Origin: Pseudomonadota bacterium
GTDB lineage: Bacteria; Pseudomonadota; Alphaproteobacteria; Rhizobiales; Rhizobiaceae
NCBI GenBank assembly: GCA_023451915.1
Contig: JAEXXS010000047.1
Coordinates: 1-9,201 of the forward strand
Length of the DNA stretch: 9,201 bases
Direction of reading: 5' to 3'
The translations under genes and the position numbers were made by a program. How positions within the stretch are numbered: position 1 is the stretch's first letter; each line of letters begins with the position of its first letter. Positions 6,765 to 9,201 of this stretch are shown piece by piece. Below the pieces are notes generated by a model that had not been told where the DNA came from, did not search any database, and was given only the letters and a program-made list of their open reading frames with translations.

Positions 6765-7628
6765 ATGAAAACCAACCGGATTTCTTTTCAGGGTGAAGCG
6801 GGCGCCAATTCCGATACAGCGTCACGCAACATGTTTCCCGGTATGGAGCCTTTGCCGTGTCCGACTTTTGAAGACGCCTTCAATGCGGTCGAAACCGGCG
6901 CTGCCGATCTCGCGATGATCCCCATCGAAAACACGCTGGCTGGCCGTGTCGCGGATATTCATTATCTGCTGCCATTGGCCGACATGCATATTGTGGGCGA
7001 ATATTTCCTGCCCATCCATTTTCAGCTGATGGTGCTTCCGGGCGTCAAGCGCGAGGAAATCAAGACGGTGCACAGCCATATCCATGCGCTGGGCCAGTGC
7101 CGCAAGGTCATCCGCCAGAACGGCTGGAAGCCGGTCATCGCTGGCGACACGGCAGGCGCTGCCCGTCTCGTGGCCGACATGCAGGACCGTTCGATGGCGG
7201 CGCTTGCGCCGCGTCTGGCCGCTGATCTCTACGGTCTCGATATTCTGGAAGAAAATGTCGAGGATGCGGAAGACAATGTGACCCGCTTCGTGGTTCTTTC
7301 GAAAGAAAAGCAATGGGCCCCCCGCCCGGAAAACGGCGAACGCATCATGACGACTTTCGTCTTCCGCGTGCGCAACGTTCCGGCGGCGCTCTATAAGGCG
7401 ATGGGCGGCTTTGCCACCAATGGCGTCAATATGACCAAGCTTGAAAGCTACCAGATCGGCGGGCGTTTCATCGCCACGCAGTTCTATGCCGATATTGAAG
7501 GGCATCCAGAAGACCGCAATGTCAAGCTTGCCTTGGAAGAACTCGAATTCTTCTCCAAGGAAGTGCGTATTCTCGGTGTCTACAGGGGCAGCGATATTCG
7601 CGGCACGCAGCTGCTCGCCGCCGAATAA
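6765..7628 (+). CDS. pheA: Prephenate dehydratase with C-terminal ACT domain
   Basis: This cytoplasmic enzyme converts prephenate to phenylpyruvate, the committed step toward phenylalanine. The protein (287 residues) is the monofunctional form without a chorismate mutase domain. The dehydratase domain covers about residues 5-182: FQGEAGANSD, PIENTLAGRV (53-62), VHSHIHALGQC (102-112), and DNVTRFVVL with the catalytic Thr173 (170-178). The ACT domain covers about 195-275, with TTFVFRVRN and TKLESYQIG. The usual ESRP loop that binds phenylalanine reads ESYQ here (227-230). Feedback inhibition by phenylalanine is expected from the domain but not proven. The ribosome site before ATG 6765 is weak (GAGAAAG, about 10 bases away), which fits translation downstream of kdsB. 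The stop codon sits inside a small palindrome, CCGAATAATTCGG (7621-7633). Confidence 0.96.
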   Translation: MKTNRISFQGEAGANSDTASRNMFPGMEPLPCPTFEDAFNAVETGAADLAMIPIENTLAGRVADIHYLLPLADMHIVGEYFLPIHFQLMVLPGVKREEIKTVHSHIHALGQCRKVIRQNGWKPVIAGDTAGAARLVADMQDRSMAALAPRLAADLYGLDILEENVEDAEDNVTRFVVLSKEKQWAPRPENGERIMTTFVFRVRNVPAALYKAMGGFATNGVNMTKLESYQIGGRFIATQFYADIEGHPEDRNVKLALEELEFFSKEVRILGVYRGSDIRGTQLLAAE

Positions 7629-7641
7629 TTCGGAAAATATC

Positions 7642-7663
7642 GGGCGGAATCAGTCTTCCGCCC
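7642..7663. terminator. Hairpin between convergent pheA and nudC, overlapping the nudC stop
   Basis: GGGCGGAA (7642-7649) and TTCCGCCC (7656-7663) form a perfect eight-pair stem with a six-base loop. The loop contains the nudC stop codon (7650-7652), so one arm is coding sequence of nudC. On the minus strand the stem is followed by CGATATTTTCC, a weak T tract; on the plus strand there is none. It probably ends or slows transcripts from both sides, but it is not a textbook terminator. Confidence 0.55.
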
Positions 7664-8591
7664 AGGCCTTGATCAGATGGGTTGCGATGGCGCCGGAGGG
7701 CGGCACCCGCAGCCCATTTTCATGGGTGCCCGCCAACATGCGGCGGACTTCATCCTTCCCGAACCAGCGCCCGTCTTCCAGCTCCGAGCGGTCGATGGTG
7801 AAGTCATCCGACAGCACTTCGGCATGGCAGCCGATCATCAGCGAATAGGGGAACGGCCAGGGCTGGCTGGCATGATAGCCGACGCGACCGATGGCTAGCC
7901 CCATTTCCTCCTGACTTTCACGACGAACCGCTGCTTCGATGGTCTCACCATGTTCGATGAAACCGGCAAGGCAGGAATAGGAGCCGGGCGCGAAATGCGG
8001 CCCGCGCGCGAGAATGCATTTGTCACCGCGCACGGGCAGCATGATGGCCACCGGATCGGTCCGCGGAAAATGTTCGGCCCCGCAATTTGGGCATTGGCGC
8101 TTGGCGCCGCCCGCCCGCATGTCGGTCTTTGTGCCGCAACGCCCGCAAAAGCGATGATTATTGTGCCAGGCGATCAGTGCTGCCGCCTGCGCCAGCGCGC
8201 CCAGCAGATCGGCTGAAACCAGTCCTTCCATATAGATGCTGCGGTAATCCTGGGCCCGAAACGGCGCTTCCAGAGCATCGGGATCAATCGGGGCCATAAG
8301 GGCCACGAGCGGCGCGCCGTCTTGCAATCCCAGAAACACCGGCTCATGCAAATCCGGCGCAAAATCCCTTGTTTCGCTGAAGCGGAAGAGGGCGCGGGGA
8401 GCCTTCTCATCGGTATAATCAAGCAGCAGCTTGTTGCCGCCCAGCAGCATGACGCGGGTTTCGGGCAGCTCCAGTGCGGTGAAGGCCGAATCGTCCTGGC
8501 GTTTTTCAGACTGGCGGTCGATGCGGTTGCCGCCAAAGCCGACAAAACGGCTCGGTTCGATTTCCGGCAGGTCGTAGAGGCGGAAAGCCAT
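7650..8591 (-). CDS. nudC: NAD(+)/NADH pyrophosphatase, Nudix family with zinc ribbon
   Basis: NudC cleaves NADH to NMNH and AMP and, in E. coli, removes NAD caps from RNA 5' ends. The 313-residue protein has an N-terminal NUDIX-like domain (about 1-140) and a four-cysteine zinc ribbon (FCGRCG, Cys149 and Cys152; QCPNCG, Cys167 and Cys170). The catalytic Nudix domain has the box from Gly210 to Leu232 (GFIEHGETIEAAV, then RESQEEMGL). Right after it comes SQPWPFPYS (242-250), the motif that separates NudC from other Nudix enzymes. In the box the hydrophobic residue after RE is Ser226, while the metal-binding REx2EE glutamates (225, 228, 229) are intact. It is longer than E. coli NudC (257) mainly at the N-terminus. 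The start lies 30 bases after the stop of the HIT gene, so the two likely form one transcript. Its ribosome site is weak (GAGA), which again suggests coupling. Confidence 0.95.
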   Translation of the reverse strand: MAFRLYDLPEIEPSRFVGFGGNRIDRQSEKRQDDSAFTALELPETRVMLLGGNKLLLDYTDEKAPRALFRFSETRDFAPDLHEPVFLGLQDGAPLVALMAPIDPDALEAPFRAQDYRSIYMEGLVSADLLGALAQAAALIAWHNNHRFCGRCGTKTDMRAGGAKRQCPNCGAEHFPRTDPVAIMLPVRGDKCILARGPHFAPGSYSCLAGFIEHGETIEAAVRRESQEEMGLAIGRVGYHASQPWPFPYSLMIGCHAEVLSDDFTIDRSELEDGRWFGKDEVRRMLAGTHENGLRVPPSGAIATHLIKAWAED

Positions 8592-8621
8592 GATGGTCTC
8601 GAATTGCTGTTGTTAGGAGAA

Positions 8622-9026
8622 TTATAGCGCCGCGCGAATGTCGGCGATCAGCTTGCGGGCGTCTTTTTCGTCATAGGTTTCACGCGTGCCATGGCCCCAG
8701 ACGGGGCCGGGCCATCCAGCGTCGCCTTCGTTGCGGGCAATCACATGCAGATGAAGCTGGCGCACGATATTGCCGAGCGCACCGGTGTTGATCTTCTGGC
8801 ATTCGGTCACGGTTTTCAGCGCCTGCGCCACCAGTCCGGCCTCGAAGGTCAGAATTGTCTGGTCGAGCGGCGTCAGATCATGAATTTCGGAAAGATTGGC
8901 CCTGCGTGGCACGAGGATAAGCCACGGCCAGCGGCGGTCATTCATCAGTCGCAACTCGCAAAGGCCGAGCACGGCGACGGAAAAACTATCGGCATCAAGC
9001 CGCTTATCGAGTTCGAACGGTATCAT
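8622..9026 (-). CDS. HIT-family nucleotide hydrolase or transferase (Q-H-H variant)
   Basis: This small cytoplasmic protein belongs to the HIT superfamily, whose members hydrolyse or transfer nucleoside monophosphates from substrates such as Ap4A or AMP adducts. The start at 9026 gives 134 residues and is preceded by TAGGA eight bases upstream. A longer frame to 9170 would cross the SRP RNA gene and its promoter and is rejected. Visible features are WPWLILVPRR (33-42), the Asn-containing INTGALGNIV (79-88), and the active-site line QLHLHVIAR (90-98), then WPGPVWG (105-111). The canonical HxHxH triad is QxHxH here: Gln90, His92, His94, with His94 the expected nucleophile. Exact substrate is unknown. 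It lies 30 bases upstream of nudC and is probably co-transcribed, pairing two nucleotide-cleaving enzymes. Confidence 0.9.
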   Translation of the reverse strand: MIPFELDKRLDADSFSVAVLGLCELRLMNDRRWPWLILVPRRANLSEIHDLTPLDQTILTFEAGLVAQALKTVTECQKINTGALGNIVRQLHLHVIARNEGDAGWPGPVWGHGTRETYDEKDARKLIADIRAAL

Positions 9027-9060
9027 AAATTGATTCCTACCAGTTTTTTTCGTTCTGCGC

Positions 9061-9089
9061 TTGCTTTTTGCGCCGCGATTGACGATATG
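9061..9089 (+). promoter_or_regulatory. Sigma-70-type promoter of the SRP RNA gene
   Basis: TTGCTT (9061-9066) and GATATG (9084-9089) are separated by exactly 17 bases, and the predicted RNA start falls about five to seven bases after the -10 box. The stretch lies in the 67-base gap between the divergent HIT and SRP RNA genes. The placement relative to the RNA is what makes the call convincing; the hexamers themselves are only moderate matches. Confidence 0.6.
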
Positions 9090-9093
9090 CAGC

Positions 9094-9199
9094 GTGGGAG
9101 GTTGGTGGTGGACGAGCCACTCGCCAACCGGGTCAGGTCCGGAAGGAAGCAGCCCTAACGAGCCAGGCACGGGTCGCCGTGCCAGCCTCCCACCTTTTT
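9094..9199 (+). ncRNA. ffs: Small bacterial signal recognition particle RNA (4.5S type)
   Basis: This is the RNA that binds Ffh and guides ribosomes making membrane proteins to FtsY. The universally conserved domain IV is plain: GGTCAGGTCCGGAAGGAAGC (9131-9150), which contains the GGAA tetraloop and the Ffh-binding internal loops. The ends pair through GTGGGAGG (9094-9101) and CCTCCCAC (9186-9193). Inside them lie GGTTGG with CCAACC and a seven-pair hairpin GGCACGG/CCGTGCC (9166-9183). A run of five Ts (9195-9199) after the closing helix provides termination. The size of about 100 bases is usual for alphaproteobacteria, and no Alu domain is present. Exact 5' and 3' ends are estimates. In related genomes dnaX commonly follows. 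Confidence 0.95.
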
Positions 9200-9201
9200 C
9201 T

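Noticed and set aside
6187..7505. Two minus-strand open frames of over 200 codons opposite kdsB and pheA
   Set aside because: Both are in the exact antisense register of well-identified enzymes and show no motifs or ribosome sites.
9027..9170. N-terminal extension of the HIT gene to an ATG at 9170
   Set aside because: The extension would be read antisense through the SRP RNA gene and its promoter, has no HIT homology, and TAGGA marks the start at 9026.
1..9201. Search for CRISPR arrays, tRNA genes, transposases, toxin-antitoxin or phage genes
   Set aside because: No regularly spaced repeats, tRNA folds or matching protein motifs were seen; apart from the small palindromic element all genes are core metabolic, transport or targeting genes.

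Overview
The window reads as ordinary chromosomal DNA of an alphaproteobacterium of the order Rhizobiales, most likely Brucella or the closely related Ochrobactrum. The reasons are the tandem pair of YejA-type binding proteins ahead of yejB, the Rhizobiales-type sequences of KdsB, PheA and CycM, and a 104-bp palindromic element of the size and form of the Bru-RS repeats of Brucella. The genus call rests on recognition, not on a database search.

Layout. Positions 1-4825 (minus strand) hold the start of a peptide-import operon in the order yejA1, yejA2, yejB; yejB runs off the left edge about 25 codons before its expected end. Positions 4826-5072 hold the upstream region of yejA1, the 104-bp palindromic repeat and a strong hairpin terminator. 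Positions 5073-5708 (minus) encode a membrane-anchored cytochrome c (CycM type). It is preceded by an overlapping 26-codon open frame with a near-perfect Shine-Dalgarno site. After a divergent gap, kdsB and pheA (5956-7628, plus) follow in tandem. Converging on pheA are nudC and a HIT-family gene (7650-9026, minus, transcribed HIT then nudC). The window closes with the small bacterial SRP RNA gene (plus), which has a recognisable promoter and terminator.

Function. YejA1, YejA2 and YejB form the periplasmic and membrane part of an oligopeptide ABC importer. Relatives take up microcin C in enterobacteria and murein peptides in Agrobacterium, and the system is linked to antimicrobial-peptide resistance and virulence in Brucella. 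CycM feeds electrons to terminal oxidases. KdsB makes CMP-Kdo for lipopolysaccharide, PheA makes phenylpyruvate for phenylalanine, NudC hydrolyses NADH and NAD caps, and the HIT protein is a probable nucleotide hydrolase or transferase. SRP RNA guides membrane-protein targeting.

Novelty. I see no phage, plasmid, CRISPR, toxin-antitoxin or defence genes and no clearly new system. The observations most worth a second look are the overlapping leader frame before cycM, the palindromic element between cycM and yejA1, and the two YejA paralogues with different predicted export routes.
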